Positions 8,027 to 16,903 of a stretch of DNA of 64,000 nt are shown here, in pieces. The notes below the pieces were generated by a model. The model ran no database searches and was not told the origin of the DNA. It saw only the letters and a program-made list of their open reading frames with translations. Source of the DNA: Pseudomonas sp. C2B4 (GTDB lineage: Bacteria; Pseudomonadota; Gammaproteobacteria; Pseudomonadales; Pseudomonadaceae). How positions within the stretch are numbered: position 1 is the first letter of the stretch; each line of letters opens with the position of its first letter. Location of the stretch: contig NZ_JABFMU010000024.1 in assembly GCF_013359695.1 (NCBI RefSeq), positions 1 through 64,000 of the forward strand, written 5' to 3'. A program made the position numbers and the translations under genes.

Positions 8027-8743
8027 GTGTCGCGAACCACCCGTTTACTGACGTTGTTGCAAGTGCTGCGCGGCAAGAGCCGTCCGGTGACGGCTGCAAC
8101 GCTTGCCGGCGAACTGGAAATCTCCGAACGCACGTTGTACCGCGACATCGCCGAACTGACCGCGCTCGGCGCGCCAATCTATGGCGAAGCGGGGATTGGC
8201 TACGTCCTGCGCAGCGGTTTGTTCCTGCCGCCGTTGATGCTCAATGCCGACGAAACCGAAGCCATCGTTTTGGGGCTGCGTTATGTGGACCAGCGCGGGG
8301 ATGAGGTGTTGAGCAAAGCGGCCGCCGATGCGCTGGCCAAGATTGCCGCGGTACTCGCACCCGAAGCGCTGGACGCGTTACGCAATCCGACCGTGATGCC
8401 GGGGCCGCCGGGCTATGGTTTTGCACCCAATGCAGTGCCGTTGAATGTGTTTCGCCAGGCCATTCGCAATCAGTCCAAGTTGCACATCGATTACGCCGAC
8501 GCCCAACAAGTGCCCAGCCAGCGGCTGATCTGGCCGTTGGCCTTGGGGTTTCTCAACGAGGTTCGGATCATCGTGGCCTGGTGTGAGTTGCGCAGCGCTT
8601 TTCGGACGTTTCGTACCGATCGCATATCGCAGGCGAGTGAGCAGGGCGAGCGATATCCGGGGCGGCGCAGCGACCTGTTGCGGACCTGGCGCAAGCAGAT
8701 GCAACTGGATGAATCCGGGCGTTTCACTCCTGACAAGAATTGA
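8027..8743 (+). CDS. YafY-type HTH/WYL transcriptional regulator
   Basis: The 238-residue protein starts at a GTG. It has an N-terminal HTH_11 domain (RLLTLLQVLRGKSRPVTAATLAGELEISERTLYRDIAEL, about residues 6-44) and a C-terminal WYL-type sensor region (RLIWPLALGFLNEVRIIVAWCELR..FRTFRTDRI). Members are usually local repressors or activators, some responding to DNA damage or nucleic-acid ligands. It is followed 51 bp later by a SnoaL-like gene that may be its target; that link is inference. Confidence 0.82.
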   Translation: MSRTTRLLTLLQVLRGKSRPVTAATLAGELEISERTLYRDIAELTALGAPIYGEAGIGYVLRSGLFLPPLMLNADETEAIVLGLRYVDQRGDEVLSKAAADALAKIAAVLAPEALDALRNPTVMPGPPGYGFAPNAVPLNVFRQAIRNQSKLHIDYADAQQVPSQRLIWPLALGFLNEVRIIVAWCELRSAFRTFRTDRISQASEQGERYPGRRSDLLRTWRKQMQLDESGRFTPDKN

Positions 8744-8794
8744 CACTGCCCTGTTTTAGCATGGCTCCAGAATCAACAGACAAGGAGCCTTAAC

Positions 8795-9136
8795 ATGTCC
8801 AATCCCGCCTCGGCACTGGCGCCTGCCATCGCCGCCTACATTGCCGCCGCCAATGCCCGCGACACTTCGCGGGTCGGCAGTTTCTTCGCAGAAGATGCCA
8901 ATGTGTTCGATGAGGGGCAGCACCGGATCGGCACGCAAGACATCGCCCAATGGATGCAAGACACTGGCCGTCGCTACCAGCCTCGGGTCGAAGTGCTGGA
9001 GGTGCAACAGCGTACCGGCAAGGTGCTGGTCAATGGTCTGATCTCCGGCACGTTTCCCGGCAGTCCCTTGGCACTGCGCTACATGTTTCGCCTGAATGAG
9101 CAGGGCAAGATCGCCCGGCTCGACATTTCACTGTAG
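8795..9136 (+). CDS. SnoaL-like / NTF2-fold small protein
   Basis: This 113-residue protein has the compact NTF2-like pattern: an N-terminal helix (AIAAYIAAANARDTSRVGSFFAEDANVFDEGQHRIGTQDIAQWM) and then strands ending LRYMFRLNEQGKIARLDIS. SnoaL-like folds serve as small-molecule isomerases, hydrolases or binding proteins, and no catalytic residues point to one reaction. AAGGAG lies upstream of the ATG. It sits between a YafY-type regulator and zapE. Confidence 0.75.
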   Translation: MSNPASALAPAIAAYIAAANARDTSRVGSFFAEDANVFDEGQHRIGTQDIAQWMQDTGRRYQPRVEVLEVQQRTGKVLVNGLISGTFPGSPLALRYMFRLNEQGKIARLDISL

Positions 9137-9166
9137 TCATCGCCAACGGATGGCATACTGCCGCGC

Positions 9167-10285
9167 ATGAACGTCGACTCCCCCCTCAGTGCCTGGCAGC
9201 ACGCCATCGAACAAAAGGGCTTTGTCCAGGATGAAGCCCAGGAACATGCCGTCTGGGCCTTGCAAAAGTGCCATGAAGCGCTGCATGAGGGGCGCGCGCC
9301 GATCATGGGCGTGTACCTCTGGGGCCCGGTCGGGCGGGGGAAGACTTGGTTGATGGACCAGTTCTACCAACACCTGCGGGTTCCGGCCCGGCGTCAGCAC
9401 TTTCACCATTTCATGGGCTGGGTGCATCAGCGCTCGTTTCAACTCACCGGCACTGCCGACCCGTTGAAGGCCCTAGCTCGCGAATTGAGCGAGGAAGTGC
9501 GGGTGCTGTGCTTCGACGAGTTGTTCGTCAATGACATCGGCGACGCGATCATCCTCGGGCGGTTGTTTCAGGTGATGTTCGAACAGGGCGTGGTCGTGGT
9601 CTGCACCTCCAATCTGCCCCCGGAGCAGCTGTACGTCGACGGCTTCAACCGCGACCGCTTTCTACCCGCCATTGCGGCGATCAAGCAGCACATGCAGGTG
9701 ATTGCGGTGGACGGCGGTGAGGATCATCGCCTGCACCCAGGGCAGGGCCTGCAACGTTACTGGGTGGCCGCGCCTGGGCAGCCCAGCGCGCTGGCGGATG
9801 TGTTCAAGGTGCTGACCCTTGGCCAGGCGCTCTCCAGCGATCCGATCAAGGTCGGCTACCGTTCGCTCGATGTGGTGCAAGCGAGCAAAACCGTGCTCTG
9901 GTGCCGTTACGCCGACCTCTGTGAACAGCCGTTCGCCGCGATGGATTTCATGGCCTTGTGCGACACCTTCAGCGCTATCCTGTTGAGTGACGTCCCCAAC
10001 CTGAGCGCGCAAAAACGTGCCGGGCGCATCGCCCGGGGCACTGAAGACGGCGCCGTGCGAGTGGAGGCAGGGGATCGCGAACTGCCGCAGCTATCGGTGC
10101 ATGACGACGGCGTGCGGCGTTTCATTGCCTTGGTGGACGAGTGTTACGACCGCAAAGTACCGCTGTACCTCGAAGCGCAGGTGCCGATGGATTCGCTGTA
10201 CACCGAGGGCTACCTGGAATTCCCGTTCCGTCGCACCCTCAGCCGCTTGCAGGAGATGCAGCTGCAACGCTTTGCCCAGGCATGA
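9167..10285 (+). CDS. zapE: Cell division protein ZapE-like ATPase (AFG1 family)
   Basis: The 372-residue P-loop ATPase carries the Walker A motif GPVGRGKT (in GVYLWGPVGRGKTWLMDQFY), Walker B LCFDELFV, and the family segment VCTSNLPPEQLYVDGFNRDRFLP. E. coli ZapE associates with the Z-ring and is needed under low oxygen or heat; mitochondrial AFG1/LACE1 are homologues. Pseudomonas often encodes two paralogues, so this may be the accessory copy, since the usual rplM/rpsI neighbours of zapE are absent. DinB follows 20 bp later. Confidence 0.85.
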   Translation: MNVDSPLSAWQHAIEQKGFVQDEAQEHAVWALQKCHEALHEGRAPIMGVYLWGPVGRGKTWLMDQFYQHLRVPARRQHFHHFMGWVHQRSFQLTGTADPLKALARELSEEVRVLCFDELFVNDIGDAIILGRLFQVMFEQGVVVVCTSNLPPEQLYVDGFNRDRFLPAIAAIKQHMQVIAVDGGEDHRLHPGQGLQRYWVAAPGQPSALADVFKVLTLGQALSSDPIKVGYRSLDVVQASKTVLWCRYADLCEQPFAAMDFMALCDTFSAILLSDVPNLSAQKRAGRIARGTEDGAVRVEAGDRELPQLSVHDDGVRRFIALVDECYDRKVPLYLEAQVPMDSLYTEGYLEFPFRRTLSRLQEMQLQRFAQA

Positions 10286-10305
10286 GATCGAGGAGGGCAT
10301 CCATT

Positions 10306-10887
10306 ATGAATCAACCTCTGTCCCACCATTTGCTGACCATGGCCTACCAGAACGCCTGGGCCAATCACCGGTTGGCCAAGGCCTGGTGCCAATTGAGTCC
10401 GCAGGACTTGAGCGCGCCTCGGGTCAGCTTCTTTCCCAGCATTCGCGCGACCCTCAACCACATCCTGACCTGCGACTGGTTCTACGTGGATGCCCTTGAA
10501 CGCGAGTTGCGTGGCGATGATCCGCACCCCGATTGCTACGTGTTCTTCAAAGACGACGAGCCGTTCAGCCAGGGTCCGGATCTGCGACGTGAACAGACTC
10601 AGGTAGACCGGCGACTGATCGCCTATTGCGAACAAATGCGCGATGCCGATCTGGGCAAGGTCGTGACCATCTCCCGGGACACGCCGCAACATGAGAGTCG
10701 ATTGCGCATGCTGTCGCACCTGTTCGAGCACCAGATCCATCACCGTGGCCAGGTGCACGCGATGCTCAGTGGCACGTCGGTAAAGCCGCCGCAGCTGGAC
10801 GAGTTTTTCTGTGTCGGCGAGTCGCACTTGCGGGCCGAGGACTTTGCCGAACTCGGCTGGACCGAGGCCTTGATCTGGGGGCATTGA
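10306..10887 (+). CDS. DinB family protein
   Basis: The 193-residue protein is a helical-bundle DinB/YfiT-type putative metal-dependent enzyme. Candidate metal ligands are the His in RATLNHILTCDWFYVDAL, and the HLFEHQIHHRGQ motif typical of the family (two His separated by three residues). I chose the ATG at 10306 because it has an AGGAGGG site and the characteristic start MNQPLSHHLLTMAYQNAWAN; the upstream in-frame part overlaps zapE. DinB-fold proteins include mycothiol- and bacillithiol-dependent transferases; the role here is unknown. Confidence 0.8.
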   Translation: MNQPLSHHLLTMAYQNAWANHRLAKAWCQLSPQDLSAPRVSFFPSIRATLNHILTCDWFYVDALERELRGDDPHPDCYVFFKDDEPFSQGPDLRREQTQVDRRLIAYCEQMRDADLGKVVTISRDTPQHESRLRMLSHLFEHQIHHRGQVHAMLSGTSVKPPQLDEFFCVGESHLRAEDFAELGWTEALIWGH

Positions 10888-10899
10888 AGGCGCATGTCC

Positions 10900-11002
10900 C
10901 TGTGGGAGCGAGCCTGCTCGAGAAAAACGGCTGGGCAACGCGGTCATTCGGACAGCGCAGATAATCGTTGACCGCCTTCGCGAGCAGGCTCGCTCCCACA
11001 GG
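10900..11002. repeat. REP/BIME pair
   Basis: Inverted REP copies separated by about 55 bp lie between the DinB gene and the downstream GNAT gene. The left copy has one changed base (CTCGAGAA). Confidence 0.88.
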
Positions 11003-11125
11003 AGTACGCGAACTCGGCAATGCCTGCGATCTTTTGATTTTCAAACAGACACGCTCGCGATATCGTCGCCGGGCCATCCAGGGCGAACTGCGCGCTGGGG
11101 CTATTTAACGTGATTGGGGATGGAA

Positions 11126-11617
11126 ATGGATTCCGCGGAAATACTTGTGTTGCAAGCCAGCTACACCAACCCGGTGCATGCCGAGGCGATTGGCGTGGTG
11201 TTGAACGGTTACGCCCAGGACCCGATGGGTGGCGGTCATTCCTTGCCCACCACCGTACTGGAGCAATTGCCAGGCGAGTTGGCCAAGCGCCCCCACGCAT
11301 TCAGCGTGCTGGCCTTTGTCGGGGGGGAGCCGGCTGGACTGGTCAATTGCTTTGAAGGCTTTTCGACCTTTGCCTGCCGACCATTGGTCAATGTGCACGA
11401 TGTGGCTGTGATGCCAAAATTTCGCGGCCTGGGCTTGAGCCAGCGGATGCTGCAAAAGGTCGAGGACATCGCCCGCCAGCGCGGCTGCTGCAAAATCACG
11501 TTGGAAGTACTGGAAGGCAATGCGGTGGCGCAGGCGTCCTATGGCAAGTTCGGTTTTGCCCCGGGCGAGTTCGACCCGGCGCACGGGCGCATGATGTTCT
11601 GGATCAAGCCGCTTTGA
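11126..11617 (+). CDS. GNAT family N-acetyltransferase
   Basis: The product is 163 residues from the ATG at 11126, which has GGGGA 5 bp upstream; an ATG at 11120 and a TTG at 11114 are in-frame alternatives. Motif A reads VNVHDVAVMPKFRGLGLSQRML, with the RGLGLS acetyl-CoA loop. Motif B lies near AQASYGKFGFAPGEFDPAHGRMMFW. This is a standard single-domain GNAT with unknown substrate. It stands alone and faces a convergent small gene across a terminator. Confidence 0.85.
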   Translation: MDSAEILVLQASYTNPVHAEAIGVVLNGYAQDPMGGGHSLPTTVLEQLPGELAKRPHAFSVLAFVGGEPAGLVNCFEGFSTFACRPLVNVHDVAVMPKFRGLGLSQRMLQKVEDIARQRGCCKITLEVLEGNAVAQASYGKFGFAPGEFDPAHGRMMFWIKPL

Positions 11618-11626
11618 TCCGCGCAT

Positions 11627-11653
11627 AAAAAAAGGGCGTCCATCCGGACGCCC
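11627..11653 (-). terminator. Rho-independent terminator of the small secreted protein gene
   Basis: An 8-bp stem GGGCGTCC/GGACGCCC with a 4-base loop is followed, reading on the minus strand, by seven T residues. Confidence 0.85.
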
Positions 11654-11698
11654 AACGGTCTTCTCTGACTGAAGAGCAAACAGTCAGAGGTGTAACAA

Positions 11699-11914
11699 TC
11701 ATTTCGGCCTGTAGGACTCGGTCATTTGCGCCGTTTGATCGTCCGGAACCCGCAGTTCCTTGGCCTGGCTTTGCGTGATGTTGCCCAGCGCCACTTGCTG
11801 GTTGTAACGCAGGGTTTCGTAGTAGTACCTCATGCGTTCAGCCCCGCCCTCGGCAAAGGCGGCGGCGGAGCCGAACGTCATGAGGACGGCGAGGATCAGC
11901 GTAGTACGTTTCAT
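11699..11914 (-). CDS. Small secreted protein of unknown function
   Basis: This 71-residue protein has a clear signal peptide (MKRTTLILAVLMTFGSAAAFA, cleavage after AFA) and a mature part of about 50 residues rich in Tyr and Gln (MRYYYETLRYNQQVALGNITQSQAKELRVPDDQ). I do not recognise a family. It ends shortly before a strong terminator and has its own upstream gap, so it is a free-standing, probably periplasmic or exported product. Confidence 0.7.
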   Translation of the reverse strand: MKRTTLILAVLMTFGSAAAFAEGGAERMRYYYETLRYNQQVALGNITQSQAKELRVPDDQTAQMTESYRPK

Positions 11915-12030
11915 GGTGTGCCTCCCACTTACAGATGTCGGATGCCTTTTCGTCCATGAGCCAGTGAGTCAATGGATCTAAGTCGAAGGCTCATTATCCG
12001 CCGATTCCGTTAAATGGGAATTAATAACCC

Positions 12031-14271
12031 CTAGAGTTTCCAGTCCAGGCTCAAGGTCACCGTGCGCGGGTCGCCCCAGTACACGCCGTTGTAGAAACCG
12101 ACGTTGTCGTAGTACTTCTTGTCGAACAGGTTGTTGACGTTCAACGAGGCCGACAGGTGCCGGTCGAATGCGTAGCGCGACATCAGGTTGACCACGGTGT
12201 AGGCCGCTTGCCGGATATCCGCGCGCTCGGTGATCAGGCTGCCATCGGCACGGCGCCCGACCGGTCGATTGGCGCCGCGATAGACGTCGCTCTGCCAATT
12301 CACCGCAGCGCCCACCGTCAGCGCCTGCCACTCGCCGGGCAAGTGATAGGCCGTGGAGAAGCGCAACATGTTCAAGGGCTGGTTGGTGTTGATGCGCTGC
12401 TTTTGACCATCGACCGAGTGGGTGTAGGTGTAGCCAGCGGTCATGTTCCAGCCTGTCATGACCTCACCTGACAGCTCGGCTTCGAAGCCTTGCACCTTGT
12501 TGCCTTTACCGCTCGATTTGAAGAATTCCTCGCCGGTGACCGGGTCCGGCGGGACCGAGTCGTCGAGTTCGGCGACGTTGTCCTGCTTGCTCCAGAACAG
12601 CGCGGTGGCCAGGTTCAGGCGTTCTTCCAGCAAGCTGCCCTTGAGGCCCAGTTCATAGTTGCTGCCGACCACCGGTTCGAGGTACTGGCGACTGCTGTCG
12701 CGATTGGTCTGCGGTTTGAAAATGTCGGTGTAGGAGACGTACACGGTGTATTCCGGCGTCAGGTCGTAAAGCAGCCCGGCGTAGGGCGTCCACATGTCGT
12801 TCTGCTGCTGGCTGCTGTGATCGACGCCGCTCAACTGCAGGTTGTCGTCGTAGCTGTTGGTGGTGGTCGAGGTTTTCCAGCTGCCGTAGCGGCTGCCGAG
12901 CACGGCGTGCAAGTCTTCGGTGAGCGTCAGGCGGGTCGCCAGGTAACCGGCCTTCTGCCGCGTATAGTCTTTCGACCCGGTCAGGCTGGTAACGGTGTCG
13001 GGAAACTTGCCGATGTTGCCCATGTATTTCCAATCGGGGATGTTTTCATAATCCGCCGCTCGCGGGCCGTCCACTGTGTAAGGCGAATCCTCGCGGCGCT
13101 CGGCCTCGCCATAGCCCACCATCAATTCATGATCCCGGCCGAACAGCGTGTAGGGGCCGGAGACGTTGAAGTCATAGGCCTTCATCTTTTGCGTGCCGAT
13201 CATGTGGCTGACGTTGGCGACCATGCCGCTGCGATCCGCATTCGGGAAGCCGCCACCGCCGTAGTAGATCTTGCCGTCGGTATCACTTTCACGATGGGTG
13301 TACGCCGCCTTGAACTGCCATCCGCCGCCCAGTTGATGGTCCAGATTGGCGAACGCGGTCTTGTCCTTGAGCGGCCAGGAACTCCAGGAGGTGGCCATGT
13401 TGGTCGAGCGCCCGAGGTTGGCCTTGCCACCATCGGAGTTCCAGTAAGGCACCGTGCCCCAGGAGGTGCCCTGGACGTGCTTGTTCTGATAGTCGTAACC
13501 CACCGCCAGCAGGGTGTCGTCGGTTAGGTCGGCTTCGAGAACACCGTAACCGACTTCCCGTTGCTGCTGGTATTTGTCGCGGTACGAATCGCTGTCGCGA
13601 TAGGCCACCACGCCGCGCCCGCGCAGGCGCCCGTCGAAGGCCAGCGGCCCGCCGACGTCGAGGTAGCTGTAGTAATCGTCATAACTGCCACCGCTGACGC
13701 CGGTCCTGGCTTCCCATTGCGACGTGGGTCGTTTGCGCACCATGTTGATGGTGGCCGAAGGGTCACCGGCGCCTGTGGTCAGCCCCGTCGCGCCGCGCAC
13801 CACTTCGATGCGGTCGTAGATGATGGTGTCGGAATCGGACTTCATGTAGCTGAACGTATTCAACATCCCATCGACCTGGAAATTGTTGATCGTGTAACCG
13901 CGTGAGGAATAGCTGACCCGGTCCGAGTCGTTGTGCTGGACCACAATGCCGGTGGTCTGGCTCATGGCCTCGGACAGCGTGCTCAGTTTGAAGTCGTCCA
14001 TTTGCTGGCGGGTAACCACCGAGACCGACTGGGGGGTGTCCTTGATCGACAGGTTCAGGCGGGTGGCCGTGCTCATGGAACCGGTGGTGTAGGCGTCGGT
14101 GTTTTCGGTGGTGCTGCCCAGACTCTGGGCGGTCACGTTGGTGGCGCCGAGCATAAGCGTGGGCGTCAATGGCGCTGTTTCAGGCTCGGTTTCAGCCAGC
14201 AGATCCGGGCTCAGTGCGGCACCGCAAAGGCCAAGGGTAAAAGTCATGGAACGGGTGATAGGCGCGAACAT
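12031..14271 (-). CDS. TonB-dependent siderophore receptor
   Basis: This is a 746-residue outer-membrane receptor. I chose the ATG at 14271, which has AAGGAG 8 bp upstream and gives the signal peptide MFAPITRSMTFTLGLCGAALSPDLLA. The plug domain contains LSIKDTPQSVSVVTRQQMDDFKLSTLSEAM and NNFQVDGML; the barrel ends ..RTVTLSLDWKL. There is no N-terminal signalling (STN) extension, so it is not a FpvA/FecA-type transducer. The type is that of hydroxamate/catecholate (FhuA/FoxA-like) receptors. A Fur-like box sits upstream. No siderophore biosynthesis gene or sigma/anti-sigma pair is adjacent, so a xenosiderophore is likely. Confidence 0.9.
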   Translation of the reverse strand: MFAPITRSMTFTLGLCGAALSPDLLAETEPETAPLTPTLMLGATNVTAQSLGSTTENTDAYTTGSMSTATRLNLSIKDTPQSVSVVTRQQMDDFKLSTLSEAMSQTTGIVVQHNDSDRVSYSSRGYTINNFQVDGMLNTFSYMKSDSDTIIYDRIEVVRGATGLTTGAGDPSATINMVRKRPTSQWEARTGVSGGSYDDYYSYLDVGGPLAFDGRLRGRGVVAYRDSDSYRDKYQQQREVGYGVLEADLTDDTLLAVGYDYQNKHVQGTSWGTVPYWNSDGGKANLGRSTNMATSWSSWPLKDKTAFANLDHQLGGGWQFKAAYTHRESDTDGKIYYGGGGFPNADRSGMVANVSHMIGTQKMKAYDFNVSGPYTLFGRDHELMVGYGEAERREDSPYTVDGPRAADYENIPDWKYMGNIGKFPDTVTSLTGSKDYTRQKAGYLATRLTLTEDLHAVLGSRYGSWKTSTTTNSYDDNLQLSGVDHSSQQQNDMWTPYAGLLYDLTPEYTVYVSYTDIFKPQTNRDSSRQYLEPVVGSNYELGLKGSLLEERLNLATALFWSKQDNVAELDDSVPPDPVTGEEFFKSSGKGNKVQGFEAELSGEVMTGWNMTAGYTYTHSVDGQKQRINTNQPLNMLRFSTAYHLPGEWQALTVGAAVNWQSDVYRGANRPVGRRADGSLITERADIRQAAYTVVNLMSRYAFDRHLSASLNVNNLFDKKYYDNVGFYNGVYWGDPRTVTLSLDWKL

Positions 14272-14350
14272 CGCAGCCGACTCCTTGTCGTCGTTGAAAA
14301 ATTTCCGTTTGTTCAAAGACGAAGGAGGGGGGAGGGATTTAGGATTAAAC

Positions 14351-14366
14351 GAGAATAATTATTATC
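14351..14366 (-). promoter_or_regulatory. Candidate Fur box
   Basis: GAGAATAATTATTATC, in minus-strand sense GATAATAATTATTCTC, closely follows the Fur consensus halves GATAAT/ATTATC. It lies about 80 bp upstream of the receptor start and implies iron repression. Confidence 0.65.
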
Positions 14367-14396
14367 TTCCGGGTCTTGCTGACACCCGGAAAACAC

Positions 14397-14487
14397 TGTG
14401 GGAGCGAGCCTGCTCGCGAAAGCGGTGGGTCAGTCGACAATGATGTCGATTGAAATTCCGCCTTCGCGAGCAGGCTCGCACCCACAG
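14397..14487. repeat. REP/BIME pair
   Basis: Two inverted REP copies lie between the receptor's promoter region and the 3' end of cptA; the right copy has CTCGCACCCAC. Confidence 0.9.
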
Positions 14488-14508
14488 ATTTTGATTGTAT
14501 TGAAACAG

Positions 14509-16254
14509 TTACTTCAGCACGACTTCCGCCGTATCCGGCTTCGTTTTGGGCTTGATCAGACTGAAGTCAATCAGTGGCCGCTGCTGACGCTCGTACGGGT
14601 TGCCGATCATCAATGGCCGTGGCTTGAAGCTGTCGCTGACCAGGCTCTTGCTGTGATCGAGTTCATCGAAACTCAGGCCTGCCAGATCCGCCCAGGTGTG
14701 GATCAGGTGCGAACTGCTGTAAGGCCGGCTCAGGTCACCGGCAAAACTCCAGTCGTGGGTTTCGCGCCATTTCGGCGAAGCCCAGGCCATGAACGGAATG
14801 GTGTACATCGGCGCCGTCGGTTTGCTCTCGTTACGGCCAAGGGTGGCATGACCGGCGGAGTCAAACACGTCTTCGCCATGGTCGGAGAGGTACAACAGGA
14901 AGCCGTTCGGGTCCGACTTGGCGTAGTCCTTGATCAGGCTCGACACCACAAAATCGTTGTACAGCACCGCGTTGTCGTAGCTGTTGTACGTCGGCAGTTG
15001 ATCATCGCGCACACCGGCCGGGACGCCATTGCGGTCCTTGAACTTATCGAAGGTCGAAGGGTAGCGGTACTGGTAGCTCATGTGCGTGCCGAGCAGATGC
15101 ACCACGATCAACTTGCGGGGCGCCGCGTCGGCCAGGGCCTTGTTGAACGGCTCGATCACATCGCCATCGTACTGCGCGGCGTTCTGGTTGCGGTTGTTGT
15201 TCAGGTACACCTGTTCGTCGGCCTGCTGGGAGAAGGTCGTGAGCATGGTGTTGCGCTTGGTCATGGTCTGCTGGTTGGTGATCCAGAAGGTTTTGTAGCC
15301 CGCCTGTTTCATCATGCTGACCAGCGACGGCGTCGACAGGTACAGATCCGGGTTGTCCTCGTCGGCGAAGGTCAACACCTGCTGCAAGGCCTCGATGGTG
15401 TAGGGGCGCGGCGTGATGACGTTGTCGAAGACCGCCAGCTGATCCCTGAGCTTGTCCAGCTCCGGGGTCGTTTCCCGCGGGTAACCGTAGAGGCTCATGC
15501 GCTGGCGGTTGGTGGACTCGCCGATCACCAGCACAAGGGTCGCCGGCTGGTTGGCCATCGAGTCCTTGAGGTTGTGCAGCGGTGGGATCTTGCTGGCACT
15601 GGTCAGCATTTCCTGCATCCCTGCCAGGGTGTCCAGGTAGCGGTGATAGGCCACGGCCATCTGCCATGGCACGGCCGGTTCAATGCGGGTTTCGAACTTC
15701 TCGAAACCGCTGGCGAAGCTGCCGGTGCGTGCCGTTTGCTTGATCAACGGATAACCGATCACGGCCACCAGAATGGCGGTCGCAGCGACCAGGGCCCGAC
15801 CGCGCGGCATGTACACGGGACGCAGGCGCGTCCAGAGGAACCAGGCAAAAGCGCTGTGAGCGAGGAACGCGACCACCATCCACCAGGCAAAGTACTGAGT
15901 CATGTACTCGCCGGCTTCAGATACGTTCGACTCGAACATGATGAAGATGACGCTTTGGGAAAACTCTTGCTGATAGATGAAGAAGTAACCCAGGCTGGCC
16001 ATGGAGCACGCCCAAAGCACAACACCAATCAGCGCCGCCATCAGGCGCGTCTGCCTCGGGAACAGCAGCATCGGCGCCAGCCAGATGGCGCTCATCACGA
16101 ACGCCTGGCGGAAACCGGCAAAGCCGGAGGTGCCCGTCAGTTGGATCAACAGTTGGGTGATGCCGGAAAAATACCAGAAGAACAGGAACAGCCAGATCAA
16201 CCCTGCCCAATCGAAACCTTTCGCAGACGTATCGCTGCGTTTAAACCACGACAT
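14509..16254 (-). CDS. cptA: Phosphoethanolamine transferase CptA (EptC type)
   Basis: The 581-residue inner-membrane enzyme has about five N-terminal transmembrane segments and a periplasmic alkaline-phosphatase-fold domain. The nucleophile motif is LVIGESTNRQRMSLYGYPRETTPELD (Thr of GEST). Zinc-site elements include LLGTHMSYQYRYP and LYLSDHGEDV. It matches E. coli CptA (YijP) along nearly its whole length (EFSQSVIFIMFESN, SRPYTIE-like, FWITNQQTMT). CptA adds phosphoethanolamine to the lipopolysaccharide core. GGAGCA lies before the ATG. Confidence 0.9.
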   Translation of the reverse strand: MSWFKRSDTSAKGFDWAGLIWLFLFFWYFSGITQLLIQLTGTSGFAGFRQAFVMSAIWLAPMLLFPRQTRLMAALIGVVLWACSMASLGYFFIYQQEFSQSVIFIMFESNVSEAGEYMTQYFAWWMVVAFLAHSAFAWFLWTRLRPVYMPRGRALVAATAILVAVIGYPLIKQTARTGSFASGFEKFETRIEPAVPWQMAVAYHRYLDTLAGMQEMLTSASKIPPLHNLKDSMANQPATLVLVIGESTNRQRMSLYGYPRETTPELDKLRDQLAVFDNVITPRPYTIEALQQVLTFADEDNPDLYLSTPSLVSMMKQAGYKTFWITNQQTMTKRNTMLTTFSQQADEQVYLNNNRNQNAAQYDGDVIEPFNKALADAAPRKLIVVHLLGTHMSYQYRYPSTFDKFKDRNGVPAGVRDDQLPTYNSYDNAVLYNDFVVSSLIKDYAKSDPNGFLLYLSDHGEDVFDSAGHATLGRNESKPTAPMYTIPFMAWASPKWRETHDWSFAGDLSRPYSSSHLIHTWADLAGLSFDELDHSKSLVSDSFKPRPLMIGNPYERQQRPLIDFSLIKPKTKPDTAEVVLK

Positions 16255-16454
16255 TCAATGCTCCAGCCAATCAACACTTCCACCGCCAGACCACTACAGT
16301 CGCCGATGAACGGGTGGCGCACGAAGACCGAGCGGCCACAATGAGCCGGAGTATCAACAAGCGGATGTGAAAAGTTCGTGAGTTGATGGAATGGGGCGAA
16401 GGGTGACGGCGTATCGGAAGCAGGGCGGTGCTGCTTCCGATTCAAGCGAGGGGA

Positions 16455-16631
16455 TCAGGCGTTGGGAGCGCGTTGGGTCACGGCCAAAGGCTGCTGGCCC
16501 TGGATCAGCAAGCGCAGTTGCGCCAGCTCTTGTTTCAGTTGGTCGCGCTCATCTTTCAACTGGCGCAATTCGTCACGACGGATCGTGGCATAAAGGGTTT
16601 GTGCTGGCAGTGCGGTGTGTACTGTGCCCAT
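16455..16631 (-). CDS. Small coiled-coil protein (58 aa), unknown function
   Basis: A short gene not to be overlooked: ATG at 16631 with a good AGGTGA ribosome site about 5 bp upstream, and stop at 16455. The 58-residue product begins MGTVHTALPAQTLYATIRRDEL and its middle (about residues 19-43) is a strong heptad coiled coil, RQLKDERDQLKQELAQLRLL. The tail is polar. The start context, charge pattern and amphipathic helix argue for a real gene. No family is recognised and no adjacent operon partner is clear; cptA lies downstream in the same direction across about 200 bp. Confidence 0.65.
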   Translation of the reverse strand: MGTVHTALPAQTLYATIRRDELRQLKDERDQLKQELAQLRLLIQGQQPLAVTQRAPNA

Positions 16632-16903
16632 TGCTCACCTCGCAAATGGCGTGTCTCAACTGTAGAACTGCCCCCCAATCAGCGGCTGAACTACTATCGG
16701 CGCCAATTTTGATTTCTTTTCCCCGTGAAGGGAACTTTTTTATTTTTCATTGTCGTTGTGTCTTCAGCTTGATTCCCGACGTTATCTGTCTGGATCGGGC
16801 ACAATGCCCGGAAACTATGTGCCAACGCTCTGGACTAACCTCAATAGTCGCGTTGGGCTATAACCTTTGACACACATTTATTTGTAGTAGGGAGCATCAG
16901 CAC

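Noticed and set aside
14398..16344. 648-codon plus-strand frame opposite cptA
   Set aside because: Begins in a REP and is antisense to a well-supported transferase; composition is that of a shadow frame.
16715..16745. TTCCC..GGGAA hairpin followed by T-rich DNA on the plus strand
   Set aside because: The stem is only 5 bp and no plus-strand gene ends before it, so it is more likely part of the AT-rich gnd upstream region.
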